Source: Pseudoselenomonas ruminantium
Lineage (GTDB): Bacteria > Bacillota > Negativicutes > Selenomonadales > Selenomonadaceae
Direction: 5' to 3'
Length of the DNA stretch: 64,000 nucleotides
Assembly (NCBI GenBank): GCA_015058625.1
Contig: SVCA01000005.1
Location: forward strand, 129,872 to 193,871
Shown here: positions 41,773 through 50,319 of the stretch, piece by piece
Position numbering within the stretch: the stretch's first letter is position 1
Layout of the letters: each line of letters begins with the position of its first letter
Notes under the pieces: model-generated
Told to the model about the DNA's origin: nothing
What the model saw: the letters and a program-made list of their open reading frames with translations, nothing else
Databases searched by the model: none
Position numbers and translations under genes: made by a program

Positions 41773-43800
41773 ATGTACAGGAAAAAACTGCCGAAAAAAA
41801 TGCTCTGCGGCCTGCTGACAGGCTGGCTGCTCATGTCTGGGGCACCGGCTTTGGGCGAGGCCGCAGCGGTAACCGGGTCTTTTGACTCCCGGATATATGA
41901 ATCCCGGCTGGACAAATATTGGACGATGCGGGTTTACAATATGGAAGGGGAAGACTCGGTTCCCTATGTTTCTGCCCAGCAGTATTTATCGCTGTTATAC
42001 GGTGGCAAAGCAGAGTTTCAAATGGAGGACGGCGGGCAGGTGCTCAAGGTTGTGCGCAATGGTGTCAGCGTGAAGTTTGATGCGGCGCAGGGAACCATCG
42101 GCAGTGACAGCTGGGATGCGTTCTTTGGCTCCTATGGGGAGCGGGCCCTGCCTAACGGCATTTTAATGCCGGAGGAATTCAATGCGCAGGCCGTATCCAG
42201 GAAAAATCCTTCCAGCGAAACGAAAGATGTTGGCTTTACGGTCAACCTTAAAAATTATGGCCTGGCCATGACTTCCTATAATGGGCAGATGCTGCTGCCC
42301 TTTGCGGTATTGCAGAATGTCTTTGCCATGCCCTGCGGTGCGGCCCGTTTTTCCTTTAATGGAAACCATTTTTACGATATCGACGAGCCCATCGGCCATA
42401 TTTACGGGCATAACATGAATCCCAACATCAAGCTGAATCCTTATTCTACCGCTTATTATTCCGGGAAATTCGCCAAGGAAAAGGAGATTCCGCCTGCTTA
42501 TGCCCGCTATGCTTATGGGACGACCTGCCTGCTGTTTGACCTTTACTATGGTCATAAACAGGAAAAGGGGATTGAGAGCTTTGACAAATACTTTGCGCAG
42601 AACGGACTGAAGGAGGAACTCTTGTCCACGGATGCCGAGCGCAATTCAAAGGCGTTTACCAAGGTGGTCTACAAGCTCTTTGACAGCGGCCATGATGTCG
42701 TGATGCTGGGGCACAGCGTTTTCGATACCGGCTCTTACATCAATACCGCCAAGGTCCTCACCGAATACGGCGGCATGGAGCCGGCCATAAAGGCTTTGCA
42801 GAAAATCACCTACAAGCTGGCCGATAAGGGCGTGAAATTCCTGAATGGGGAAACGGGCAGCTATAAGCAGTATGAAGCGGCCTGCAAGGAGCTGAAGCTC
42901 AATCCCGTCATTTTGACCTATATTTTCCGGGATGACAGCGGCAAGCCTTACAAAAAATGGCTGGAAGAGGCACAGGGTTATATGAAGGTCAGAGGCACGA
43001 AAGAGGAGAACTTCAAGCTGGACAGAACTGCGGAAAGGCGGCAGAGCGAGGACACAAATCGTCTGTTTACCACGAAAGAACGGATAGAATCCCTCAAGCC
43101 GGCGGATTTTGGTAACTCCCGGGTGGAAATCATCGGGGATACGGCCTTTATTTACTTTGAGCGTTTTGCGGAAAGCTACAAGGAGGCGTCCTATTATTAC
43201 CGTCTGCCCAATGAGAACGTGTATAATTACAGCACTTTCGGCCTGTTCTATGATGCCTTTGCCAAGATAAAGAAGGCGCCCAAGGTGAAAAAGGTGGTCA
43301 TCGACCTGTCCAACAATGGCGGCGGTGCAGTAGGGGCGCTGACGGCGGTGCTCGGCTTCCTGTCTCCGGATGGGGAAGTGAACCTGACCTATAAGCACAC
43401 CTTGAATCAGAATTACTGCTCCGAATGGTATCATGTGGATACGAATCTGGATGGCAAATTCGATGCCCGTGACGGCTTCGGCGGCCAGTATGATTTCTAC
43501 ATCCTGACCAGCGGCTTCTCCTATTCCTGCGGCAACGCCCTGCCGTTCTTTGCGCAGGTGGATGGCCTGGCCAAGATTATCGGCGAGCAGCCGGGCGGCG
43601 GCGACTGTGCTGTGGCACCGTTCCTGGATGCGTACGGCCATGTGGCCAGAATGTCCGGCTGGAACAAGCTCGGCCGGATGACGAACGGCAAATTCGTCAG
43701 CGATGAACATGCGGTGAAGGTAGACCGTCCGTTCGGGGATATGGCGGACAAATTGTATTTCAACTATAAAGCCATTGCCGAATGGCTGAGCAAGCAATAA
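41773..43800 (+). CDS. Secreted S41-family peptidase
   Basis: 675 residues. The ATG at 41773 follows GGAGGACGG and gives a signal peptide (MLCGLLTGWLLMSGAPALGE). A long N-terminal domain of unknown type includes a copper-amine-oxidase-like start (EDSVPYVSAQQYLSLLYGGK). The S41 core is at about 450-640: KKVVIDLSNNGGGAVGALTA, then ILTSGFSYSCGNALPFFAQ with the likely nucleophile Ser, and EQPGGGDCAVAPF. It would act in the periplasm or at the cell surface; no PDZ domain is evident. The substrate is unknown. Confidence 0.85.
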   Translation: MYRKKLPKKMLCGLLTGWLLMSGAPALGEAAAVTGSFDSRIYESRLDKYWTMRVYNMEGEDSVPYVSAQQYLSLLYGGKAEFQMEDGGQVLKVVRNGVSVKFDAAQGTIGSDSWDAFFGSYGERALPNGILMPEEFNAQAVSRKNPSSETKDVGFTVNLKNYGLAMTSYNGQMLLPFAVLQNVFAMPCGAARFSFNGNHFYDIDEPIGHIYGHNMNPNIKLNPYSTAYYSGKFAKEKEIPPAYARYAYGTTCLLFDLYYGHKQEKGIESFDKYFAQNGLKEELLSTDAERNSKAFTKVVYKLFDSGHDVVMLGHSVFDTGSYINTAKVLTEYGGMEPAIKALQKITYKLADKGVKFLNGETGSYKQYEAACKELKLNPVILTYIFRDDSGKPYKKWLEEAQGYMKVRGTKEENFKLDRTAERRQSEDTNRLFTTKERIESLKPADFGNSRVEIIGDTAFIYFERFAESYKEASYYYRLPNENVYNYSTFGLFYDAFAKIKKAPKVKKVVIDLSNNGGGAVGALTAVLGFLSPDGEVNLTYKHTLNQNYCSEWYHVDTNLDGKFDARDGFGGQYDFYILTSGFSYSCGNALPFFAQVDGLAKIIGEQPGGGDCAVAPFLDAYGHVARMSGWNKLGRMTNGKFVSDEHAVKVDRPFGDMADKLYFNYKAIAEWLSKQ

Positions 43801-43810
43801 CATAATGAAG

Positions 43811-43872
43811 CAAAAAGCCCGGGGCGGCTGGTTCTGTTGTGAAACATCACCAGCTGTTCCGGGCTTTTGCTT
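43811..43872. terminator. Bidirectional terminator after the S41 gene
   Basis: CAAAAAGCCCGG..CAGCTG..CCGGGCTTTTGC long stem with T and A flanks, serving this gene and the convergent YvrJ operon. Confidence 0.8.
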
Positions 43873-43883
43873 TCATTATGGGG

Positions 43884-44027
43884 TTAATGCCGCTGCAGTT
43901 CGTGGGTCAGTTCCCCTAATTGGGTGGTCAGCCTGTCCAGCGACTTTTGGAAGGTCGTCAGCAGGTAGAAGGTCACCACGATGGGGAAGCCTACGGCGGA
44001 AACGGCGGTCAGGAGGGTTTCGTTCAT
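43884..44027 (-). CDS. YvrJ family small membrane protein
   Basis: 47 residues. MNETLLTAVSAVGFPIVVTF is almost identical to the start of the protein at 31709, including SAVGFPIVVTFYLLT. A charged helix follows (LDRLTTQLGELTHELQRH). It begins 3 bp after the DUF2922 stop, so translation is coupled. Last gene of a DUF1659-DUF2922-YvrJ operon. Confidence 0.85.
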   Translation of the reverse strand: MNETLLTAVSAVGFPIVVTFYLLTTFQKSLDRLTTQLGELTHELQRH

Positions 44028-44030
44028 GGC

Positions 44031-44243
44031 TTAGGCCAGCAGTTTTTCCTCTACATCCTGGATGTAGAGTTTCTGAATGGCCGTCACGGGGCTGCCGTCC
44101 ACGAGGATTGCTTTGTGGGCGATGATTTCCGTGAGGGCTTCCGTGACTTCGGCCGCCGTCAAATCAGTACGGGGGGAGGCCAGGGAAAGCGTCGTGCTTT
44201 TGCCGTTTTCGAGGGATAAAATCATTTTGAGTGTGGATTTCAT
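44031..44243 (-). CDS. DUF2922 domain protein
   Basis: 70 residues. MKSTLKMILSLENGKSTTLS followed by LASPRTDLTAAEVTEALTEI and LVDGSPVTAIQKLYIQDVEE is the DUF2922 pattern. AAAGGAGCAG precedes the ATG. It is commonly paired with DUF1659 in Firmicutes; the function is unknown. Confidence 0.9.
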   Translation of the reverse strand: MKSTLKMILSLENGKSTTLSLASPRTDLTAAEVTEALTEIIAHKAILVDGSPVTAIQKLYIQDVEEKLLA

Positions 44244-44270
44244 GATAGCTGCTCCTTTCTATGCGGGGAA

Positions 44271-44492
44271 TCAGTGTTCGGCGGCGAGGCTGGCGCTGTC
44301 CTGACGGGCGATGGCCTCCACGGGGAAGCTCTGGAGGTTCCCCAGCTTCTTGCCGATGGAAAGAATCGTATCGTCATCGAGCTCCGGGTTTACGGTGAAG
44401 CCGCGGGTGGCGATGGTGTCCTTGCCGTTTTCATCACTGCCGGTGATGACTTTCAGATTCAGGCGGGTAACTTCGTTGTTGCGTACTGCCAT
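44271..44492 (-). CDS. DUF1659 domain protein
   Basis: 73 residues. VTRLNLKVITGSDENGKDTI and ATRGFTVNPELDDDTILSIG match DUF1659. The ATG at 44492 is preferred to one 9 bp upstream because AAAGGATG gives better spacing. First gene of the three-gene unit with DUF2922 and YvrJ. Function unknown. Confidence 0.88.
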   Translation of the reverse strand: MAVRNNEVTRLNLKVITGSDENGKDTIATRGFTVNPELDDDTILSIGKKLGNLQSFPVEAIARQDSASLAAEH

Positions 44493-44838
44493 GGTTATCA
44501 TCCTTTCTGCTGCTTGTTTTCCCGGGGGCGGCGCCTGCCCCTCACAGCCTTATACATGATGTTTCTGTTTGAAAAATCCCCTGCATGGTGAAAAAATTTT
44601 AAGCTATCATATTTGCCCCATCCAAGGGGCTTTTTTTATCCCTTCGAAAGTCAGCCTGTGACCCGCCTATAACAGAGAATAACCAGATAACAACAAGAAA
44701 ACATGATGGCGTAGATGTTGCTGCATATTTATGCATTAAAAAGTGTCTACTGTGAGTGAACAGAGTTTTTACAGGCTGAAAGCAAGACAAAACAATAACA
44801 AAGGCTGCAAATGTGTAACATAAGTTTATGTTTTGCTA

Positions 44839-44868
44839 TTGACTTTTCCGGTTAAACAGGGCTAAGAT
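44839..44868 (+). promoter_or_regulatory. Probable promoter of the replication-like operon
   Basis: TTGACT (44839-44844) and TAAGAT (44863-44868), 18-bp spacer, 70 bp before the first gene. The rest of the 436-bp gap holds only a C/G hairpin with T tail at about 44614-44640. Confidence 0.5.
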
Positions 44869-44938
44869 TGTATTTGTAGGACGGACAACAGTACGAAACA
44901 CGCCGCCTTCAAAAAAATTTTACGAGGAGATGTTTTAC

Positions 44939-45496
44939 ATGAACGAGGAACTTCGTCAAAATTTGTGCTCAGGGCTTGCTATCGAGGCTTTGTACGAGAA
45001 GGAAACAGGGCAGGGAGATTTTGCTACCTGTGTGATACGCGGGAATGGCACGGTGGAAATCTATCCGCACTGTAAGGTGGAAACGGCTTTGGATATCCTG
45101 GCAGCCTCGCGGGGAATGGAGTTGTCGCGATTGCGCCGTCTGCGTGGGCGTGCGCAGGGGAATCTGCGTTCGCACGTGGATTTTTATGAAATTTCCCTGC
45201 GGCTGATTTTTATGCCGGTGCGCTATTGTAAGCCGTTTAACAGCAATCATGGGGCGATGGTCTACGTCAATGTGCCCCGGCTCAGGGGCGTGATGGAGGA
45301 TGGGCAGGGCCATACGATTCTGCAGTTTTTCTCCGGGCAGGAACTGCGCGTGAAGGAGTCAGCGGCGACACTGCGCGGGAAAATGACTGCAGGGCGGGAA
45401 CTCTACTATGGCCGTTATATTGCGCAACGGGAGGATTTGCGCTATGTGCGGCTGGCCATCAAACGGCTGCAGCGGCTGGTGGAGGCGTGCTTATGA
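44939..45496 (+). CDS. Hypothetical protein, first gene of a replication-like operon
   Basis: 185 residues. The ATG at 44939 is chosen because GAGGAG lies 9 nt upstream; an ATG at 44930 is too close to it. The protein is mixed alpha/beta with a basic middle (LRRLRGRAQGNLRSHVDFYE) and a basic C-terminus (YVRLAIKRLQRLVEACL). No family recognised. It overlaps the next start by ATGA. Confidence 0.75.
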   Translation: MNEELRQNLCSGLAIEALYEKETGQGDFATCVIRGNGTVEIYPHCKVETALDILAASRGMELSRLRRLRGRAQGNLRSHVDFYEISLRLIFMPVRYCKPFNSNHGAMVYVNVPRLRGVMEDGQGHTILQFFSGQELRVKESAATLRGKMTAGRELYYGRYIAQREDLRYVRLAIKRLQRLVEACL

Positions 45497-45939
45497 TTGT
45501 CACAGATCGCAAAAAAGTGCTGGTGCTGCGGCTGGATTTGGCGCAGCAGATAGGGCGCAATGAGGCGCTTTTGCTTTCGCAGATTGATTACTGGCTGGAG
45601 CGCACCCATAACTTTGCCCAGGGACGGTTCTGGGTCTATAACAGTGTGGCGGCCTGGGCAAAGCAGCTGGGGATTTCGGTCGGCCGGGTAAAACTGGCGG
45701 CAGCAAATCTGGAGCGGCAGGGGCTGATTCTGCGGCGCAGGCTGAGCAGTCATCCCTATGATAGGACGTTCAGCTATACCATTTGTTACGAGCGGTTGCG
45801 GCAGATGGGCTATGAGGCCGGACGGCAGGGAAATTTTGGCCGGGAGTTGGCTGGCGGCAAGGCTGACCCGTGGGATAAACCATGGGAGGCAGAGAATGAT
45901 TGGAACGCATGCGGGGAGGAAAGCGTATGTCCGAGATAA
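45493..45939 (+). CDS. Winged-helix protein resembling phage/plasmid replication proteins
   Basis: 148 residues. LDLAQQIGRNEALLLSQIDY and WAKQLGISVGRVKLAAANLE, RQGLILRRRLSSHPYDRTFS form a winged helix like the N-terminal domain of DnaD/RepA-type replication organisers. The C-terminus (WDKPWEAENDWNACGEESV) is acidic. It starts within the previous gene's stop (ATGA) and overlaps the next gene. Confidence 0.7.
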   Translation: MIVTDRKKVLVLRLDLAQQIGRNEALLLSQIDYWLERTHNFAQGRFWVYNSVAAWAKQLGISVGRVKLAAANLERQGLILRRRLSSHPYDRTFSYTICYERLRQMGYEAGRQGNFGRELAGGKADPWDKPWEAENDWNACGEESVCPR

Positions 45940-46358
45940 CGATGGAAAGCTGCATTTTTCATGGAAGCCGGTGCCATATCACGCCGGATACGATTCGGGA
46001 ACTGGTGAAGCGGTACGGCCTCTATATGGTGGACAGGGAGCTGGCGGTGCTTTGGTACGAGATGTTCAATCAGGAAATCCATTATCCGGCCGCGTGGCTC
46101 AAGCGGGCGATTGAGTTCTCCTACAGCCCGCAGATTCCCCATGAGGAATACGTGCAGGATAAGCATGGCAAGATTCGGCAGGCACGGGGACTGGCCAAGG
46201 AAAAAGCCATGAAGGACGCCTATGCCAAGCTCGATGAAGAACTGGCGGCAGAACGCGAGGCCGAGAGCCCTGCGGCAGAGAGTGAGTTCTGGCAGTTCGT
46301 GCCCGCACGGGTCAAAGAGAAGCTAACGCTGCAGCCGTGGCACCATAGCGGCGATTAG
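45927..46358 (+). CDS. Hypothetical protein, third gene of the replication-like operon
   Basis: 143 residues. The ATG at 45927 follows GGGGAGG and overlaps the previous gene by 13 bp. Residues 15-70 (ITPDTIRELVKRYGLYMVDR, AAWLKRAIEFSYSPQIPHEE) are helical, with a charged coiled segment after (AKEKAMKDAYAKLDEELAAE). The build resembles small replicative-helicase loader partners, without a Walker motif. Its 3' end overlaps the convergent MFS gene by 36 bp. Confidence 0.65.
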   Translation: MSEITMESCIFHGSRCHITPDTIRELVKRYGLYMVDRELAVLWYEMFNQEIHYPAAWLKRAIEFSYSPQIPHEEYVQDKHGKIRQARGLAKEKAMKDAYAKLDEELAAEREAESPAAESEFWQFVPARVKEKLTLQPWHHSGD

Positions 46359-47474
46359 GATATCTATGCCGAGCAAAGCGGCCAGCACGAGGAAGGCGCC
46401 GTTAAAGCCGAACTGTTCATGAAGAAAGCCGAAGGAGGCGGAGATTACGGTGGCGCCGATGCCTGTGGCTACGGTGATGGCGGCGGTAACGGTGGCGGTG
46501 CGGCCACCGGCGAAATCTGCCACATAGGTCAGCACATTGGGATAGACGCCACCGCAGAAGAAGCCGAAGACGAATACGGCGGCAAAGACGAGGATTTCCT
46601 GTGTCAGGGAAGTCAGCAGAGCCAGCATCAAGGCTGCCCCCAGCGGGGCGATATAGATAAGGCGGCTGCGGTGCCGGGCAAAGAGTCCGCAGAGAAATCT
46701 TGAGGGAATCATGGCCAGCCAGAACAGGGACAAGGCCAGATAACCGCGGGAGGAATTCAGCGTGTCTGCCATAAAGCTGTTCAGGAAGAAGCAGAAGCCG
46801 TTTTCCACGCCCACATAGATAAACATGATGGTGCAGAGGAGCGCCACGCCTTTGAGATACATGCCACCTTCGACCTGGGCAAGTTCGCTGGGGGAGGCTT
46901 CCTCACGCGGGGCAAAGTCGGTCTTAACCAAGCAGAATGTCAGGACGAGGAAGATGAGGGCGCTCAATACGAAGAAGGAACGCCAGCCCCATGGTGTCGT
47001 CAGCGTCAGTCCTACCACCAGCGGTGCAATGACGGCGCCCAGTGCAAACATGGCGGTGATGTAGCCCATGCGTCGGTTGCGGGTCAGGGGATAGGCGTCC
47101 TGCATGCCCGCGATGGCCACATACTGCACGATGCTGCAGGCAAAGCCCAGTACGAAAATCCCGGCGGCAAAAATCAGGGAGCTTGTGGCCAGCAGGATGA
47201 GGCCTGCCGACAAGGCACGGCAGGCCGTGAAGATGACCAGCATGATTTTCTTGCCGATTTTGTCGGCCAACGCGCCCAAGAGCAGGGGCGCAATCATGGT
47301 GGCAAAGAGCTGGACGGCGGCCAGCATGCCCTGCTGGCCAATGGACAGGTCATACTCCTGTCCCACGTATAAAAGGCAGGCCTGATACCCGCCCGTTTCA
47401 AAGCCGTTCATGAAGATGGACAGCAGGAATAACAAGGATAAATCATTCTTGGCCCAATAGGATGTTTTTTCCAT
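46323..47474 (-). CDS. MFS transporter
   Basis: 383 residues with about 12 membrane helices and the MFS loop-2 motif LLGALADKIGKKIML near residues 60-74. It lacks drug-specific signatures that would fix a substrate. TGAGGTGACCTT precedes the ATG. It is a single-gene unit in the inner membrane. Confidence 0.88.
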   Translation of the reverse strand: MEKTSYWAKNDLSLLFLLSIFMNGFETGGYQACLLYVGQEYDLSIGQQGMLAAVQLFATMIAPLLLGALADKIGKKIMLVIFTACRALSAGLILLATSSLIFAAGIFVLGFACSIVQYVAIAGMQDAYPLTRNRRMGYITAMFALGAVIAPLVVGLTLTTPWGWRSFFVLSALIFLVLTFCLVKTDFAPREEASPSELAQVEGGMYLKGVALLCTIMFIYVGVENGFCFFLNSFMADTLNSSRGYLALSLFWLAMIPSRFLCGLFARHRSRLIYIAPLGAALMLALLTSLTQEILVFAAVFVFGFFCGGVYPNVLTYVADFAGGRTATVTAAITVATGIGATVISASFGFLHEQFGFNGAFLVLAALLGIDILIAAMVPRLQR

Positions 47475-47574
47475 AAGGTCACCTCAGACGAAAAAATTTT
47501 CGGTTCCTGATAATGTTGCATATCTTCGCCAAGGACAGAGGGATATCCTGCCCTTGGCTTTTCTGTTTTTTTTA

Positions 47575-47603
47575 TTGCGTCCAATGATTATCAGAGGTAT
47601 AAT
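47575..47603 (+). promoter_or_regulatory. Promoter of the flagellin gene
   Basis: TTGCGT (47575-47580), 17-bp spacer, TATAAT (47598-47603). It looks like a housekeeping promoter; no sigma-28 consensus (TAAA..GCCGATAA) is visible. Confidence 0.6.
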
Positions 47604-47706
47604 AGAATCATAGTAGTGTATCTGTTTTTAAGATGAACGAATCGCAGTAAGGAAACGGGATTTTTCCTCAAAATCCTAAAAATTTTACAGGAAAGGAGAG
47701 ATGTTT

Positions 47707-48576
47707 ATGAGTATCGGCAGTGTGATGAACGGGCTGAACAGTTCTTTGAATCAGCTGAATCGTGCCCATTCCGTGCAGTCCCAGAGCATTCAGCGGATTG
47801 CCACGGGTTCCAAGCGGCCCAGCGCGGCCAATGGTGCCTCCGATTATGCTATCGCGCAAAAGATGCAGTACAATTTGGGCGGCGTACGCCAGTCCAATGC
47901 CAACACCCAGACGGCCAACTCCATGCTTAACGTCGCTGGGGGCGCAGTGAGCAATACGATAAGTTCCCTGTCATCTTTGCGGGAAACGCTGATTAATGCC
48001 GCAAATGGTACCAATGGGAAGACCGATGTGGCTGCTCTGCAGGAAAGTGTCAACCAGACCCTGTCCCAGATTAATTCCAATGCACAGGTGACCTACAACG
48101 GCATGAATTTGCTGGATGGCAGCCAGACGGTGACGGTAGCCGGTATCGACGGTTATGAAAATGTTTCTCTCGGCGACATGAGTACGAAAGGCCTCGGCCT
48201 GACGGACAGCCAGGGGAACAGCACGATTAACCTGCAGGAAGCCAATGGTTCCGTGTCCGGCCTCTCACAGGCTCTCGACACGGTGGATGCGGCGCTCAAC
48301 AAGGCACTCGACGAAGCTACTACCATCGGTGCGGCTCAGCAGGGGATGGAGTATCAGTCCGCCAACTATACCACGATGGAGGAAAACCTCCAGGCCTCCC
48401 TGTCGGTCAGCGATGATGCGGATATTGCCGCAGAATCCGTGACCAATGCCAGCGCCAAGACCCAGAGCCAGGCGGCTCTGTGGGCGGTGAAACAGGGCAT
48501 GCAAAACCTCAGCCAGCAGATGCTGGGGGCAATCAACAATCACAGCCGTGGTGCAGCATTCAATATGCTGTCCTAA
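47707..48576 (+). CDS. Flagellin
   Basis: 289 residues. The N-terminal D0/D1 part (GLNSSLNQLNRAHSVQSQSI, QRIATGSKRPSAANGASDYA) and the C-terminal part (LSVSDDADIAAESVTNASAK, ALWAVKQGMQNLSQQMLGAI) are flagellin-like with a short central domain. The ATG at 47707 has AAAGGAG 8 nt upstream; an ATG at 47701 is too close. It is short for a main filament protein and far from other flagellar genes, so it may be a minor flagellin. Confidence 0.85.
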   Translation: MSIGSVMNGLNSSLNQLNRAHSVQSQSIQRIATGSKRPSAANGASDYAIAQKMQYNLGGVRQSNANTQTANSMLNVAGGAVSNTISSLSSLRETLINAANGTNGKTDVAALQESVNQTLSQINSNAQVTYNGMNLLDGSQTVTVAGIDGYENVSLGDMSTKGLGLTDSQGNSTINLQEANGSVSGLSQALDTVDAALNKALDEATTIGAAQQGMEYQSANYTTMEENLQASLSVSDDADIAAESVTNASAKTQSQAALWAVKQGMQNLSQQMLGAINNHSRGAAFNMLS

Positions 48577-48591
48577 GCCAAAGGCGATTTT

Positions 48592-48622
48592 TACCGTTGC
48601 ATGAATATGCAGCGGTTTTTTT
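48592..48622 (+). terminator. Terminator after flagellin
   Basis: ACCGTTGCAT (48593-48602) pairs with ATGCAGCGGT (48607-48616), followed by seven T. Confidence 0.85.
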
Positions 48623-48706
48623 CTGCCCTCTTTGCATTGCAGTGTACCTGTGTTAAAATGAGAAGGACATAATTTACAGTGATGGCGGCTTTGGGGAGGA
48701 AGTTCT

Positions 48707-50023
48707 ATGGATAAACTGACTGCAGGACTGATTATTTACCGCCAGCCCCAGGAGAGTATTCTGGTACGGCTGGCAGAACTCGGACGGCGCGTGAAAGACG
48801 GAAATGAAGGGGATAAGACGGCGCTGGTAAATGGCGTGCTCGGGGAGGTCAACCGCCTGCTGGACATCGCCACCCGCTATGGCTTTGACGGCAACCTTTG
48901 GCATTCCTATCTGGCCTTTCTGCTCGCGACTGTGGAGGCGCCCTTTACCTTGGTCTGCGAAAAGCGCGGCAGCAGTGCAGGCAGTGTGCAGGTCTTTGCG
49001 GAAAATGATATGGCCATTTTCAAGGCTCTCTGGGATTATGACTTCGCTCCCTGGGAAAAGGCGCTGGGCGTGCGGTGCTTCTCCATCCTGAGCAATTACC
49101 GGGCCGTGGCCAAGCCCGCGCAGATTTACAACAAGAGCGTCAGCGATAAGGTGCGCGAGCTCACCGCCGCGATTGACGGGGCCAAAGATGCCGCCGCCAT
49201 GTACAAGAACGTAACGGATTTTTACGCCAAGTACGGTGTGGGCATGCTCGGCCTCAACAAGGCCTTCCGCGTGTCGCCGGAAATCGAAGAGACGGGAAAT
49301 TTGCTGGAACCCATTACGACCACGGGGGACATCCGCCTGACCGATATCGTGGGCTATGAGAGCCAGAAGGCGCGGCTGGCCGCCAATACCGAGGCTTTTG
49401 TGCAAGGGCGCAAGGCCAATAATGTCCTGCTCTACGGGGATGCGGGCACGGGGAAAAGCACGAGCATCAAGGCGATTCTCAACGAATACTACGACCAGGG
49501 CCTGCGCATGATTGAGGTCTACAAGCATGAGTTCAAGTACCTGCAGCGCATTATCGCCCGCATCAAGAACCGCAATTACAAATTCATTATCTACATGGAT
49601 GATTTGTCCTTCGAGGAATTTGAAATCGAGTACAAATACCTCAAGGCCGTTATCGAGGGCGGGCTTGAGGTTAAGCCCGACAACATCCTGATTTACGCCA
49701 CGAGCAATCGCCGCCATCTGATTAAGGAGCGGGTGGATGACCGCCCCGACTTCATCGACCCGGATTTGCATCAGAACGATACCGTGCAGGAAAAACTCTC
49801 GCTGGCTGACCGCTTTGGCCTGTCCATCGGTTACTTCAAGCCCAATCAGAAGGAATACTTCACGATTGTGGAAAAACTGGCGGCCCGCCACCCCGAGATA
49901 ACACTTTCCGCCGAAGAACTGCGGGCAGGTGCCGTCAAGTGGGAAATGAGCCATTCCGGCCTGTCCGGGCGGGCGGCCCAGCAGTATATTAATTCGCTTT
50001 TGAGCGCGGGGAAAACTTGCTAA
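48707..50023 (+). CDS. DUF815-family ATPase
   Basis: 438 residues. Walker A is [16 protein letters not shown] near 238-253, Walker [21 protein letters not shown] and sensor region [20 protein letters not shown] follow. This is the AAA+ DUF815 family of unknown role. The N-terminal 200 residues are helical. GGGGAGGAAG precedes the ATG. Its stop codon overlaps the -35 of a convergent-facing small RNA promoter. Confidence 0.92.
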   Translation: MDKLTAGLIIYRQPQESILVRLAELGRRVKDGNEGDKTALVNGVLGEVNRLLDIATRYGFDGNLWHSYLAFLLATVEAPFTLVCEKRGSSAGSVQVFAENDMAIFKALWDYDFAPWEKALGVRCFSILSNYRAVAKPAQIYNKSVSDKVRELTAAIDGAKDAAAMYKNVTDFYAKYGVGMLGLNKAFRVSPEIEETGNLLEPITTTGDIRLTDIVGYESQKARLAANTEAFVQGRKANNVLLYGDAGTGKSTSIKAILNEYYDQGLRMIEVYKHEFKYLQRIIARIKNRNYKFIIYMDDLSFEEFEIEYKYLKAVIEGGLEVKPDNILIYATSNRRHLIKERVDDRPDFIDPDLHQNDTVQEKLSLADRFGLSIGYFKPNQKEYFTIVEKLAARHPEITLSAEELRAGAVKWEMSHSGLSGRAAQQYINSLLSAGKTC

Positions 50024-50045
50024 AAAAAAAGTAATGATGTATAAT
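50017..50045 (+). promoter_or_regulatory. Promoter of antitoxin-like RNA 5
   Basis: TTGCTA (50017-50022), 17-bp spacer, TATAAT (50040-50045). The -35 overlaps the stop codon of the DUF815 gene. Confidence 0.7.
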
Positions 50046-50051
50046 TGGAAA

Positions 50052-50155
50052 TAACAAAAAGGACAGTTGATGTGTGGTAACGTCGACTCTCCCTGGTATT
50101 TATTAAGTGAATTTGGAGAAAGGTCGCCGTGTGCCGCATGGGCGGCTTTTTTCAT
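50052..50155 (+). ncRNA. Candidate antitoxin RNA of type I pair 5
   Basis: About 104 nt ending in GCCGC..GCGGC with TTTTTT (50132-50154). CGTCGACTCTCCCT here loosely matches the region over the toxin start (GCGTCATGGCTCTCACCT), the weakest of the five repeats. Confidence 0.5.
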
Positions 50156-50161
50156 GCTAAA

Positions 50162-50239
50162 TTACTTTAACAATCCAAGGGTTGAGACAATCAGCGTCAG
50201 AAATGCAATGAACAATGAAAGCTTTTCGTATAGCGTCAT
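50162..50239 (-). CDS. Candidate type I toxin peptide 5 (25 residues, TxpA/BsrE-like)
   Basis: ATG with GGGGAGGTG about 6 nt upstream. The peptide starts MTLYEKLSLFIAFLTLIVST and ends GLLK, very like the holin-like TxpA/Bsr toxins of Bacillus (M-x-x-YE start, single helix, lysine end). CCCCGTTCGGGG forms a hairpin just before the Shine-Dalgarno. Convergent with RNA 5. Confidence 0.7.
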   Translation of the reverse strand: MTLYEKLSLFIAFLTLIVSTLGLLK

Positions 50240-50319
50240 GGCTCTCACCTCCCCGAACGGGGAAAGCCGGCTCATCAACTGTCTTGGAATTATTATATCA
50301 TGAAGGATAAATTAAGAAA

